From: an uncultured Pseudanabaenaceae cyanobacterium | GTDB taxonomy: Bacteria; Cyanobacteriota; Cyanobacteriia; PCC-9006; JAAUQQ01 | Reading direction: 5' to 3' | DNA: 56,462 nt | NCBI GenBank assembly: GCA_937949725.1 | Contig: CALECT010000047.1 | Coordinates: forward strand, 1 to 56,462 | In this document: positions 42,391 through 51,120 of the stretch, one piece after another | Position numbering within the stretch: the stretch's first letter is position 1 | Layout: each line of letters begins with the position of its first letter | Program-made: the position numbers and the translations under genes | The notes under the pieces: model-generated | Databases searched by the model: none | What the model was told of the DNA's origin: nothing | The model's input: only the letters and a program-made list of their open reading frames with translations

Positions 42391-44535
42391 CTAGTCAGGC
42401 AGTAACTCCAATTCTTTATCAAGGCCCATAGGAACATTATTCATATTTTTGAAACTCTCATAGCGAGGTAAGGATTGAGACTCATTGACTACAACACCAA
42501 GAACAGGCGTGTTATTGCTCTCAATTTCTGACATGGACTTGAACATCGCCTCACGTACTGTCAGATTAGGGCGCACAACAAAGACCAAACCGTCGGCATA
42601 CTGACTCAAAGTCAAGGCGTCTGCAGATGTAGTGACAGGAGCTGCATCTACAAAGATGAAGTCATAGCCTTTAGCAGCTTCTCGGATGACCCTTTCCATG
42701 CCAGCAGATTCAGTCACTGTAGAAGGGCGACTAATCAATTCACCATTGGAAAGAACATCCAAGTTCTCAAATCCACTGGGCTGAATCGCCTCTCGCAGGG
42801 AAGCTTTACCTGCAACGACATGGGTTAATCCGACTGTAGAAGGAAGGGCAAAAACTTCCTGTTGCTCTGGGCGACTCAAGTTTGCATCGATGATCAAGGT
42901 TTTTCGGGACAGCATGGCAGAAACAGAAGCTAGACGCGCAATCACGTCGGACTTACCTTCGTTCTCAACGGTGCTGCTCATGACGATAACCCTAGGCTTA
43001 TCATTGATACGAAGCTCTAGGGTTTTGAGCAAGCTTCGGTAGGGTTCCACCACATCAGGACTATCGAGGAACCGTTCTAATTTGCTGGTGCGTGATGCAG
43101 AGAGCAGTAACTGGCCAGAAGGTTTTGGCAATACTGCCAACACAGGAACTTCGCTAGAGGCTTCAATTTCATTGGCATTACGTAGAGTTCCATTAAAGGC
43201 TTCTAGCAATAGCACAACCCCAGTCGCGAGTACTCCACCAGCAGCCGCTGCGATCGCTAATATCACTGGAGCTTGAGGTGCAGCAACAACGTTAGGTACA
43301 TAGGCCCAAGAGACAATACGAATATTGCTCAGCAGCTGAGCTTCCGCAATACGTGCCTCTTGAAGCTTTCCCTGAAGTAAAGCTAAGTTTGCCTTCACTT
43401 CGTCTCGCTTCCGTTCAAGTGTAGACAGCTCCTGCTTACGCTGCGGGACGGTAGCGAGCTGCTCCTGCAAAAAAGATTGATTCTGTTTGAGCAGGCTCAG
43501 GTGATTATTCAGCGCTGCGGTTTCAACCGTCGTCAGCACATAGCGAGAAATCAAATCTTGACTGAGATTATCCTGGGCAACATCACCAGCCGTTAGAGAC
43601 TGGGAACTCGGGACGAGCTCTCCCAAGCGTTGACCATAGAAGGAACGTACATCGTCACGCTGCTGAGCCAGAGCCAAAACCTGGGGATGGTTATCTTGGT
43701 ACTTTGCCCTCGCTTCAATAATTCGAGATTCAAGGTTAATCAGCTTAGTCTTGAAATCTGCTAGCTCCTTATCTTGGCCAATGCGAGAAGCAACATAAGC
43801 TCGGTCGGGGGAGTCAAACCCGGTCATTTCCTTAAGCATTCCCGTTCGGGTCTGAGCCTCTTGAAGCTGACCCGCTACAACTCTCTGCTGCTCTTGCAAC
43901 TGGGAAAGGTTTGTCAGCAGGGTATTAGTTTGTGCATTTACATCCACTACGCCATTAGCTTGACGGTACTGGGTCTCTAGAGACTCGGCCTGAGTTAGCT
44001 TTTCTGCTTCCTTGGGAACTTGACTTTCCAAGAACTGCCGAATAGAAGATGCCTCTAAACGGATATTCTCACTGCTCTGATTAATAACTTCAGCAGCAAT
44101 GCGATTCAGCAGTTGGGCTGTGAGTTTAGGATCTGAACCTTCATAGCCAATCTGCAGGATATTAGTCGCAGGAATCACCTTTACTTGCAGCGCCCGTTGA
44201 AGCTGCCCAACAGTGGGCAAGGAAACTCCCTCAGCTTCAAATGCTGGCGCCTCCTGTTGAAGCGATCGCTCTAAAACCCGCTGGGATCTCACCAATTCAG
44301 CCTGGGTCGCCATCGGATCTGCACTACCTCGCCCTGGAGGCTGAGTTAACCCCTGACCCAGAGCAGATACACTACTCGCTCGGGGATCTTCGACAGAGAC
44401 TCGAACGGCGGAAAAATAAGATTTCTCTGCAACCGACAAGTAGAATCCAGCTCCCACAAGGGCAGCCGAAAAGGTCAGAAGCGCTGGCAGCCAATTGCGC
44501 TTGATCGGAGGCAGAATCGAGGAGAGCTTATCCAT
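42391..44535 (-). CDS. Polysaccharide co-polymerase with C-terminal BY-kinase domain (Wzc-like)
   Basis: A 714-residue protein. Transmembrane segment 1 is at about 15-33, then a Wzz domain, long coiled-coils at about 150-420, and segment 2 at about 423-447. A cytoplasmic ATPase domain follows with the Walker A-like VMSSTVENEGKSDVIARLA near 520-540, the Walker A' TLIIDANLSRP near 549-559 and Walker B-like YDFIFVDAAPV near 638-648. It would control chain length and export by autophosphorylation. Two features are unusual. The P-loop has NEGKSD, where bacterial tyrosine kinases usually have GEGKST/TT. The C-terminal tail has one Tyr (RYESF) and not the usual cluster. Kinase activity is therefore uncertain. 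It lies 76 bases after the glycosyltransferase gene upstream. Confidence 0.9.
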   Translation of the reverse strand: MDKLSSILPPIKRNWLPALLTFSAALVGAGFYLSVAEKSYFSAVRVSVEDPRASSVSALGQGLTQPPGRGSADPMATQAELVRSQRVLERSLQQEAPAFEAEGVSLPTVGQLQRALQVKVIPATNILQIGYEGSDPKLTAQLLNRIAAEVINQSSENIRLEASSIRQFLESQVPKEAEKLTQAESLETQYRQANGVVDVNAQTNTLLTNLSQLQEQQRVVAGQLQEAQTRTGMLKEMTGFDSPDRAYVASRIGQDKELADFKTKLINLESRIIEARAKYQDNHPQVLALAQQRDDVRSFYGQRLGELVPSSQSLTAGDVAQDNLSQDLISRYVLTTVETAALNNHLSLLKQNQSFLQEQLATVPQRKQELSTLERKRDEVKANLALLQGKLQEARIAEAQLLSNIRIVSWAYVPNVVAAPQAPVILAIAAAAGGVLATGVVLLLEAFNGTLRNANEIEASSEVPVLAVLPKPSGQLLLSASRTSKLERFLDSPDVVEPYRSLLKTLELRINDKPRVIVMSSTVENEGKSDVIARLASVSAMLSRKTLIIDANLSRPEQQEVFALPSTVGLTHVVAGKASLREAIQPSGFENLDVLSNGELISRPSTVTESAGMERVIREAAKGYDFIFVDAAPVTTSADALTLSQYADGLVFVVRPNLTVREAMFKSMSEIESNNTPVLGVVVNESQSLPRYESFKNMNNVPMGLDKELELLPD

Positions 44536-44611
44536 AATTGCTTTTCTAATATCGCCAATACTGCAGGTAGACTGGCTGGCTAAGGACCTAAATCACGAAC
44601 TCAGAGGAGGG

Positions 44612-45847
44612 CTACCCTTGAGAAACGGACATCTTACTTTTCTTGGTGATTATTCCCTGGGGAGGGGATACATTAACAGGCATTGCCTCAGAAGCGCTAC
44701 CCAAAAGCATGAAGTGTAAGTGATTCGCATCTCTTACAACTCGCTCCCAGTTGTAATTCTGTCGAACATAGCTCTGAGCGACTTGGGACATTGCTTCCAT
44801 CTCATCGGGATGTCCCATTGCCCAAGTTAACTTATCAATACAGTCATCTAAGTCTAACGACCGGAACATTACACCCCGCCTATCTCCTAAAAGCTGTTGA
44901 TGAGGAGGGATATCGCTAGCGACGATAGGTAAACCTTCTTGCATGGCTTCCAACATGGCTAAAGGAAGCCCCTCAACCTCAGAAGGCAAGACAAAAATGC
45001 CGGCTCCTCGAACAACCTCCGCAAGATAGCGGCCTCGCAGCACTCCAGTAAAGATGACTCTGGGGTCACTTTGGGCGAGACCTGAGAGCCGATCTTGGAA
45101 AGCTGATGTATCACTATTGCCACCCACAATAGCCAGCTTCCAGCCGCATTCCTTGAGCCTGAGGAATGCTTCAATCAAAAGGTCGGGACATTTCTCAGGA
45201 ACTAGGCGCCCCAAAAAAACCAAATATTTACCGGGATCTAGACCGAGCCGCTTGCCAAAGCTAAAGTCTTGATCAGAGGGCGAGTACTGGGCAGGTCCGT
45301 TGGGAATATAAACGGTCTCATGGCCATGGGTTTCCCAAAAATAACGACGCAGTTCCTGAGAAACGACTACCATCTCGTTGGAGTATCGAACTGCCAGCTT
45401 CTCCCCAAGGCGAATCAAGGAACTAGAGAATCTTCCCCACTTAACTCGCTGCCAATCTAGACCGTGACAATACACAACGACCTTAGATGAGGAGAATAAG
45501 AAGGGCAGCCAGCAAAACAACGCAGGTCCCAATGCATGGATGTGAATCACGTCATAGCGACGTAGGAAAGTGGATACAAATGCACCAATTCCGGAACTGA
45601 TGATGGCATCAGCACCTTTTATTTTGGGTAAAGCAGGAATTGAGAACACACGAACCCCGGAAAAATCACAAGGCTCTGACCAGGGCATTCCTGTGTAAGA
45701 GGTACGCCCATAAATATCGACATCATGCCCCGCTGCTACCATGCGGGGATAAACCTGAGCGCAATAATGCTCAATACCACCCTGGCCTGGCGGTAAGCCT
45801 TTAGCACCGATTACGGCTATCCTCACGTTAGACACCTCATCACTCAA
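44612..45847 (-). CDS. Family 4 glycosyltransferase
   Basis: A 411-residue GT-B enzyme. The N-terminal domain starts RIAVIGAKGLPPGQGGIEHY (the G-G-I-E loop), with DVIHIHALGPALFCWLPF near 100. The C-terminal domain starts KYLVFLGRLVPEKCPDLLIEAFLRL near 225-250. It holds FVLPSEVEGLPLAMLEAMQEGLPIVASDIPPHQQLL near 310-345, where the E-x7-E signature of GT4 is visible (PSEVEGLPLAMLE). It is predicted to add a sugar to the lipid-linked EPS unit. The 12-base gap to the gene at 45860 shows one operon. The order of the two GT4 enzymes in the pathway is not known. Confidence 0.93.
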   Translation of the reverse strand: MSDEVSNVRIAVIGAKGLPPGQGGIEHYCAQVYPRMVAAGHDVDIYGRTSYTGMPWSEPCDFSGVRVFSIPALPKIKGADAIISSGIGAFVSTFLRRYDVIHIHALGPALFCWLPFLFSSSKVVVYCHGLDWQRVKWGRFSSSLIRLGEKLAVRYSNEMVVVSQELRRYFWETHGHETVYIPNGPAQYSPSDQDFSFGKRLGLDPGKYLVFLGRLVPEKCPDLLIEAFLRLKECGWKLAIVGGNSDTSAFQDRLSGLAQSDPRVIFTGVLRGRYLAEVVRGAGIFVLPSEVEGLPLAMLEAMQEGLPIVASDIPPHQQLLGDRRGVMFRSLDLDDCIDKLTWAMGHPDEMEAMSQVAQSYVRQNYNWERVVRDANHLHFMLLGSASEAMPVNVSPPQGIITKKSKMSVSQG

Positions 45848-45859
45848 TAAATATCCGTA

Positions 45860-47095
45860 TCAGGCGACAGCAGGCTCAGTTTTCGCTTTCCAGCGGCTAA
45901 GCATTTGACCGTACAGCTCGCTAATGACTTGACCCGCTTCGTAGGGCTTCGCATCTTGGGTGCAGGCTGAAACTGGATATTGCTCCGGGTGAGCCAGAAC
46001 CTTCTCCATTTGTATAGCGAGCGCCTCAGGGGAACGCTCCTCACAGACTAGACCACTCTTCCCAGAGAGCAATTTAGGGGTTTCTCCACAACGAGTTGTG
46101 ACAACGGGAGTCCCACAGGCTAGAGCCTCAAGAACCACTAAGGGCAGACCTTCGTAACGGCTGCTCAAGACGCAAACTGATGCACATTGATGAAGGCGAA
46201 TCAGTTCTGACTGCTGTACAGGGCCGAGTAAAGATACTGAAGAAGTAATACCGAGGCGATTTAGCTCATTCCGCAATGGCTCCATCAATTCGCCATCTCC
46301 CGCGACCAGTAGATGGGGCTTTAGATCGTTATTGCGCTGCTTTAGCTGGGCAAATGCTTGAGCTAGCAACAGTGGATCTTTCTGGGGGTGCAGGCGACCA
46401 GCGAACAGAATGAACTGCTTGCCTGACTCCAATCCCAGTTCCTTAGCCAACCCCGCTCGCTCAGCTTCAAGTCTATCGCTAGCGAGAGGATGGAAAAGCT
46501 CACCGTCAACCGTATTACGGACAAGTGAGACACGGTCAGCCATCTCAGAGTAGTTCGCCTTGTAGAAATCCCGTGAATCAGAATTGCAAGAGAGAACTTG
46601 AGAGAAACGCTTCAGCAACCGACGCTCAAGTGCCAAATATAGCTGGGGAACACGGCTCCACAGCATCCCACCCTGCTTCGAAGCACCACCACTTTTAAGC
46701 ATCTGACTATGGATATCATTGTGAACAAACAAGGTTTGCTCTCCAGACCACCGACCGGTTGCCAAACTAGGCTCTAGACGATGGAAGTGCATGAAATCAG
46801 ATGAAAGATGCTTGCCAAATAAAGACCAAGTGTATCTGAGAGTCGTTGGGACGAGCTTGCGTCTATTGTCATCTTCCATATAAAAAAGCGGCATGAACAT
46901 GACATCACGTCCCTTCAAAGAACGACGATGCCAGCACCTTAGCTTTAAGCTGGGATCGCTAGTTATGCCCACGAACCGGATACGGAAGCTATCCGGCGCA
47001 TACTTTATAAAAGAGCTGATGATCGTTTGAATGCCACCGATAGTCGCATTCCAGGGATCATACTGATAGAAAATAGTGAGAACAGGCTTTCGCAT
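45860..47095 (-). CDS. Family 4 glycosyltransferase
   Basis: A 411-residue GT-B enzyme and the first gene of the right-hand minus-strand run. The start has YDPWNATIGGIQTIISSFIKYAPDSF, with the G-G-I loop at about 18. The C-terminal domain begins KQFILFAGRLHPQKDPLLLAQAFAQL at about 220-245. It has SVCVLSSRYEGLPLVVLEALACGTPVVTTRCGETPKLL near 310-345, with the GT4 signature E-x7-E. The N-terminal half has VHNDIHSQML near 120, a region where GT4 proteins bind the acceptor. It is more divergent from the other GT4 in the N-terminal half than in the C-terminal half. Confidence 0.93.
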   Translation of the reverse strand: MRKPVLTIFYQYDPWNATIGGIQTIISSFIKYAPDSFRIRFVGITSDPSLKLRCWHRRSLKGRDVMFMPLFYMEDDNRRKLVPTTLRYTWSLFGKHLSSDFMHFHRLEPSLATGRWSGEQTLFVHNDIHSQMLKSGGASKQGGMLWSRVPQLYLALERRLLKRFSQVLSCNSDSRDFYKANYSEMADRVSLVRNTVDGELFHPLASDRLEAERAGLAKELGLESGKQFILFAGRLHPQKDPLLLAQAFAQLKQRNNDLKPHLLVAGDGELMEPLRNELNRLGITSSVSLLGPVQQSELIRLHQCASVCVLSSRYEGLPLVVLEALACGTPVVTTRCGETPKLLSGKSGLVCEERSPEALAIQMEKVLAHPEQYPVSACTQDAKPYEAGQVISELYGQMLSRWKAKTEPAVA

Positions 47096-47870
47096 TATAT
47101 GAGCAGCATTGCAGAGGACTTATGCACTACTAGTTCGATTCTTATAACCTATAAAATTATTATTCCCGTAGGGGGCTGAATTCCCTTCATTGGGAACGCC
47201 TATAGATGAATTAATCCAGCCTTGTAAGAACTGAGTTAAGACAAATTCAATAGGACAACTCTGCCTGCTCCATAAGTATACGAACGCTTTGTAAGCTTAT
47301 TTTTAGGCCACTAACCTAATCCTATAGATATTTGCCCAGGCTTCATTCTTGTTGAATATAGACTTGACCTCTTCTTGAAGCGGCGGGGCAAAAGCATATT
47401 TTTTGTATAAAGCATTGCTCTGAGGGGAGAAAATAAGGATTAGGGAGATTTCTCTGACTGAAGAACATCCGTTTTATCAATCCAGCTATTTACCTCAGGA
47501 TGACTAGTCTTTCCCCTCAACAGGCAGAGCGCCTGCTAGGAAGAATTTCCCTTGTTTTTGTAACTTGCAGATTGTTCGTTGCCCGTATTTGTCCCCACAA
47601 ACTATTCCATCTCAGCTTGATAGAGCGGTTAAGTTGTGACGAAGCTACGAATATCTACTGACACCTAGGTGATACCACGGCTACTTTGATTGAAGTCACG
47701 CAGCTCAGGGTTTTGTAAGGTCGCCACCGTCTCCCCTCTTTCGGTTGCGTCTCCTGGCTACTCCTAGCGGTTCTCGCTAGCTCCTTGATTGTGCAGCATC
47801 GGTTTGGTCACCGGTAATGCGACCCAGGGCTGGAATGACGGTTGAGCAGTTGCATCTACACACAATATTC
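47096..47870. other. Divergent intergenic region at the right border of the EPS locus
   Basis: About 775 bases between the right-hand EPS run (minus) and the PEP-CTERM gene (plus). No credible gene, RNA or strong hairpin is visible. The first 250 bases are AT-rich and presumably carry the operon promoter. Confidence 0.45.
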
Positions 47871-48767
47871 ATGGCTTTCCAATCCCTGCCTAAGGTTGCA
47901 GCGACGGCATTGCAGGTATCGGGCTGGTTTCTCACAGGTGTTGCGATCGCTTCAGGCATAGCAGCATCCCTACCTGCGGAAACAAGAGCCGAAACGGTTT
48001 TGAGTAGTTTTGTCACTACAGGTGCTGATTTGAGCGGTGCCCAGGTGACTGCAAGTTTTTTAGACGGTGGGTCTGAGACCCTAGTTTGGCAGGCAACGGG
48101 TGAAGCTTCTGGCGGTGTTTTTGGCCATGGCTGGAGCTTAGGGCAACGCCTCGATAGCTTTAGCTATCCCTGGTTGCTGGAAGTGAATGAGGATGCGGTC
48201 ATTTATGCCCTGTCTATCAATCTATTGGAAGGCAATGCTCTTTTCGATGTGGAGGCTTCTGTTGCAGCTGGTGTGAATACGCTGGGCTCGAAGGTGGGTG
48301 CTGCTTTTTCCATCAAGCCGGAGTCTCTGGTTGGGGATGGGGGTGAACCTAATCGAGTGAGCTACGATCTGCCCATTGATATTTCCCAGGGAGATCTGTT
48401 CGCGGAATTGCGGCTGGAATGGGAGAACGGCTTTGGTGATGGTGCTTTGGAGTTTATTGCGGATACAGATAGTGGGACGGTGACGAATCCGGTGCGGCTG
48501 GTGAATGCTCCGGCGGAGCCCCCCCAGGCGATCGCGATTCCTCTGGTTCCACCAGATCGAGTCGCACCTCCCACAGCGGTATCGATTCCCCTGGCTCCCC
48601 CAGATCGAGTCGCATCTCCTAAAGCTGTATTGATTCCCCTGGCTCCACCAGATCGAATAGCATCTTTGCCCCAGTCCGTTCCTGAGCCAGATGCTCTCCT
48701 TGCTCTATTCGGTCTAGTTGGATTACTGGGAACCCGAGTAGTGGTTACGATGTCTCGGCAGGCATAA
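47871..48767 (+). CDS. Secreted PEP-CTERM protein with 16-residue Pro-rich repeats
   Basis: This 298-residue protein is a predicted exosortase substrate. An N-terminal signal sequence spans about 1-45 (VSGWFLTGVAIASGIAASLPAETRA). A beta-rich domain of about 160 residues follows. Three copies of a 16-residue repeat with core IPLxPPDRxA start at about residue 222. The protein ends with VPEPDALLALFGLVGLLGTRVVV and then RQA: the PEP-CTERM arrangement of VPEP motif, hydrophobic helix and basic end. I chose the ATG at 47871; an upstream start would add 18 residues. PEP-CTERM proteins are known to co-occur with exosortase and EPS genes; no exosortase gene is in the window. Confidence 0.85.
   Translation: MAFQSLPKVAATALQVSGWFLTGVAIASGIAASLPAETRAETVLSSFVTTGADLSGAQVTASFLDGGSETLVWQATGEASGGVFGHGWSLGQRLDSFSYPWLLEVNEDAVIYALSINLLEGNALFDVEASVAAGVNTLGSKVGAAFSIKPESLVGDGGEPNRVSYDLPIDISQGDLFAELRLEWENGFGDGALEFIADTDSGTVTNPVRLVNAPAEPPQAIAIPLVPPDRVAPPTAVSIPLAPPDRVASPKAVLIPLAPPDRIASLPQSVPEPDALLALFGLVGLLGTRVVVTMSRQA
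48525..48672 (+). repeat. Three tandem 48-bp repeats inside the PEP-CTERM gene
   Basis: Units with the core attccYctggYtccMccagatcga start at about 48537, 48585 and 48633, spaced exactly 48 bases apart. They encode 16-residue units IPLxPPDRxA. The first two units are closest in sequence, and the third has diverged. The frame is preserved, so copy number could vary without disrupting the gene. Confidence 0.85.
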
Positions 48768-48950
48768 TTTCGCGAACGTGACTTGGAGAACGGAGGCTAG
48801 TGATCTAGATATTCCAGTGGTCTAGATCTTTATGAGTCTCCGGGCAAGTTGAGAGATGCACGGACGGTTTTGTTGTGCCGGATGATAGATTCCTCTTCGC
48901 GCTGAGCCGATACAGTGAAGATGGTTTTTCCATCGAAGGCCTTGAGAGTC

Positions 48951-49526
48951 ATGACGATCGCAGAAACAGCCCCTGCGGAGACAGCTGTATTCCATCAGTT
49001 TTTTGAAGCTTGCGTGGGGGCTTGGCAAACTGAGCGGACCTATCATTATTTGCAACATCGCGAAGTGGAGCGATCGCGAACGGAGTTTGCGGTTAAGCCC
49101 GTGAGCATTGATCTGAAGCGCAAGGTCTTGAGTGACAATGCTTACAGTGAGCCGGATGACGTCGATTCACTGCCGGGGTTTGAGCTGGGTTTTCATACTG
49201 TCTCTGAAACCGGTGAGGAGGTGAGCCAGGAGCTGCGGATGCTGTTTGTGATTCACCGCTGCGAAGGTGGATTGCTCTATGGGGACTATTTGCGCGATCG
49301 GGCCTATACCGAAGCTCGCCCGATTATTTCTGATTTTCGCTTTGATCCCACAACCCGCGAGTTGTTGATGACGACTCGTTATACCAAGAGTGTCTCGGTG
49401 GATTCCATCACGCTGGTGAATCCTGAGCTGCGCATTCGCAAAATCTTGAATTACTTGCGCCCACCGGAAGGTGAGCCCCTAAAGGATGTGGCTCTGGTTG
49501 GATTTGGTGTGGAGCAGAAGGTTTAG
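48951..49526 (+). CDS. Phycobiliprotein lyase, CpcS/CpeS family
   Basis: These lyases attach bilins to a cysteine of phycobiliprotein subunits in a lipocalin-like barrel. The 191 residues contain HQFFEACVGAWQTERTYHYLQHREVERSRTEF at about 15-45, the family's N-terminal signature. MLFVIHRCEGGLLYGDYLRDRAYTEARPIISDFRFD is in the middle and TTRYTKSVSVDSITLVNPELRIRKI comes later. I chose the ATG at 48951; a GTG at 48915 would add 12 residues. Whether it is CpcS, CpcU, CpeS or CpeU cannot be told, so the bilin and target subunit are uncertain. It shows the organism builds phycobilisomes. No phycobiliprotein genes are adjacent. Confidence 0.92.
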   Translation: MTIAETAPAETAVFHQFFEACVGAWQTERTYHYLQHREVERSRTEFAVKPVSIDLKRKVLSDNAYSEPDDVDSLPGFELGFHTVSETGEEVSQELRMLFVIHRCEGGLLYGDYLRDRAYTEARPIISDFRFDPTTRELLMTTRYTKSVSVDSITLVNPELRIRKILNYLRPPEGEPLKDVALVGFGVEQKV

Positions 49527-49753
49527 TCACGGCGGTAAACCGTTATCCCTGAAGGGCAAGCCTACCGAGTCGTGCCCGGATTGCGAAACGTTACAGTCTG
49601 CAAGTCCTCGCTGGGTCGCAGCGATCCCAAACTAGGCCTCTGGGACTGAAGCGTTATGCTAGAGAAGCATTCCTAATTTAGGCTTGGCCCGTACGAGCGA
49701 TCGCACCCTCCGCGAGCTCGCTCTTAGGTTTCTGATTTCCATCGAATTTGCCT

Positions 49754-50206
49754 ATGTCTCTCTTTTCCCACAGACCTAAAACCCTCTCTCTGGGGCCATT
49801 GGAAACGGAAATTCTAGAAATTATTTGGCAGCACAACGGTGCCACTGCCAAGCAAATTCATGAGCAAATCCTGGATAATCCCGACCGAGAGCTGACTTAT
49901 GCTTCGGTGAGTACGGTACTAAACCGCCTTGTTGCCAAGGGGTGGCTGAGTCGTAAGAAGCATCGGCGAGCTTTTGTTTGGCAGCCGCGTTTGTCTCAGC
50001 GCGAGGCCCAGGTGCTCCAGGCCCATCATCAGGTGAAACAGCTCCTGGCTGTGGGGGATGCGGAGATTGTGGCAGCATTTGCCGATGAGCTAGATAACGC
50101 TAGCCTGGACCGATTTGAGGCGATGGCCCAGCGCCTTAAGGCGGCGAGGTTGCAGCGAGATAGCGACTCTAATCACCAGACTGGAGAGGATGATTCCCAT
50201 GCATAG
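49754..50206 (+). CDS. BlaI/MecI/CopY-family transcriptional repressor
   Basis: This winged-helix repressor has 150 residues. The HTH region ETEILEIIWQHNGATAKQIHEQIL is at about 17-40, and LTYASVSTVLNRLVAKGWLSRKKHRRAFVWQP is at about 48-80, the BlaI signature. A C-terminal dimerisation segment follows. In BlaI systems the repressor is cleaved by a partner sensor protease. The M56 peptidase gene lies directly downstream and overlaps by eight bases, so this is a complete pair. No beta-lactamase or PBP2a gene is near, so the target is unknown. Confidence 0.93.
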   Translation: MSLFSHRPKTLSLGPLETEILEIIWQHNGATAKQIHEQILDNPDRELTYASVSTVLNRLVAKGWLSRKKHRRAFVWQPRLSQREAQVLQAHHQVKQLLAVGDAEIVAAFADELDNASLDRFEAMAQRLKAARLQRDSDSNHQTGEDDSHA

Positions 50207-51080
50207 TCTTCTCATGGTGCTGAGCTTATTGGGCGCTTTGGCTTTGCGCTGGAGCTATCAAGCGATATCTCGCCGATTTGGGTGGATTGACATTCATTCC
50301 GATTGGTCTCGTCGTTGGTCTGTCGCTTTGGGAGCCTTTTTGTTACCGCCGTTACTGATTCTCGCGATGGCGATCGCCGTTCTTACGATGGGTATCCATG
50401 GTTCCATGCTGGGCCATGGTGTGGGCCATTTGGGCTATGGCTTTGCCCTAGTCACATTGCTTTGGTTTGCTGGGGTGCTGACCTGGCAAGGTGTTCATTC
50501 CTTGCGCTCTCACTGGCGGATTCGCCGTTTGCCTCTCACCCAGGTGCAGGGGTTTGTGGCTCGAAGGTTGGAGAGCCATTTACCCTTTGCGGCTCGAGTG
50601 GGCTTTTGGCGTCCTGTGTTGGTGGTGAGCCAAGGCTTACAGAACTTGTTGGCTGAAGCTGAAGTGGCGGCGGTGCTACATCACGAACAGGCTCACTTGA
50701 CCTACCGCGATACCTTTTGGTTCTTCTGGTTGGGCTGGCTCAGGACTTCAACGGCTGGGTTGCCTGGTACCGCTACTCTATGGGACGAACTCTTGCTTTT
50801 GCGGGAGATGCGGGCAGATCGTTGGGCAGCCCAAAGCCATGATCCTTTACTCCTGGCAGAGTCCCTATTGAAAATGGCTCAGGCTGCGGTTCCAGTGGAG
50901 CCGGGCTGGGTGATGTTTTCTGAGGGACATGAGGCCAATCGTTTGGAGCAGCGTATTGATGCTTTGTTAGCACCTGCTCCCCAGGCTCAACAGTATGACT
51001 CGGCTGTTTTGTGGGTCATGGTGAGTTTGGCGATCGCCACATTACCGTTGCTAACCCACATGTTTCATAGCGCTTCCTAA
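50199..51080 (+). CDS. M56-family membrane metalloprotease (BlaR1-like sensor without a penicillin-binding domain)
   Basis: This 293-residue integral membrane protease has four or more hydrophobic segments, and the zinc motif HEQAH is in the loop AAVLHHEQAHLTYRD near residue 160. The downstream LLLLREMRADRWAAQS supplies a probable third ligand (Glu). Unlike BlaR1 it has no C-terminal sensor domain, and it ends in a hydrophobic segment. I chose the ATG at 50199 because a GGAGAGG sequence sits about ten bases upstream. A start nine bases earlier is possible, and more upstream frame is not family-like. The ATG overlaps the BlaI stop codon, so the two are translationally coupled. Confidence 0.88.
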   Translation: MHSLLMVLSLLGALALRWSYQAISRRFGWIDIHSDWSRRWSVALGAFLLPPLLILAMAIAVLTMGIHGSMLGHGVGHLGYGFALVTLLWFAGVLTWQGVHSLRSHWRIRRLPLTQVQGFVARRLESHLPFAARVGFWRPVLVVSQGLQNLLAEAEVAAVLHHEQAHLTYRDTFWFFWLGWLRTSTAGLPGTATLWDELLLLREMRADRWAAQSHDPLLLAESLLKMAQAAVPVEPGWVMFSEGHEANRLEQRIDALLAPAPQAQQYDSAVLWVMVSLAIATLPLLTHMFHSAS

Positions 51081-51120
51081 GCTGAGGAAGCGTCTTAATT
51101 TAGCCGTTCTTAGAGCCTTG

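Noticed and set aside
48525..48672. CRISPR-like repeat
   Set aside because: The repeats are contiguous, lie within a coding frame and have no spacers.
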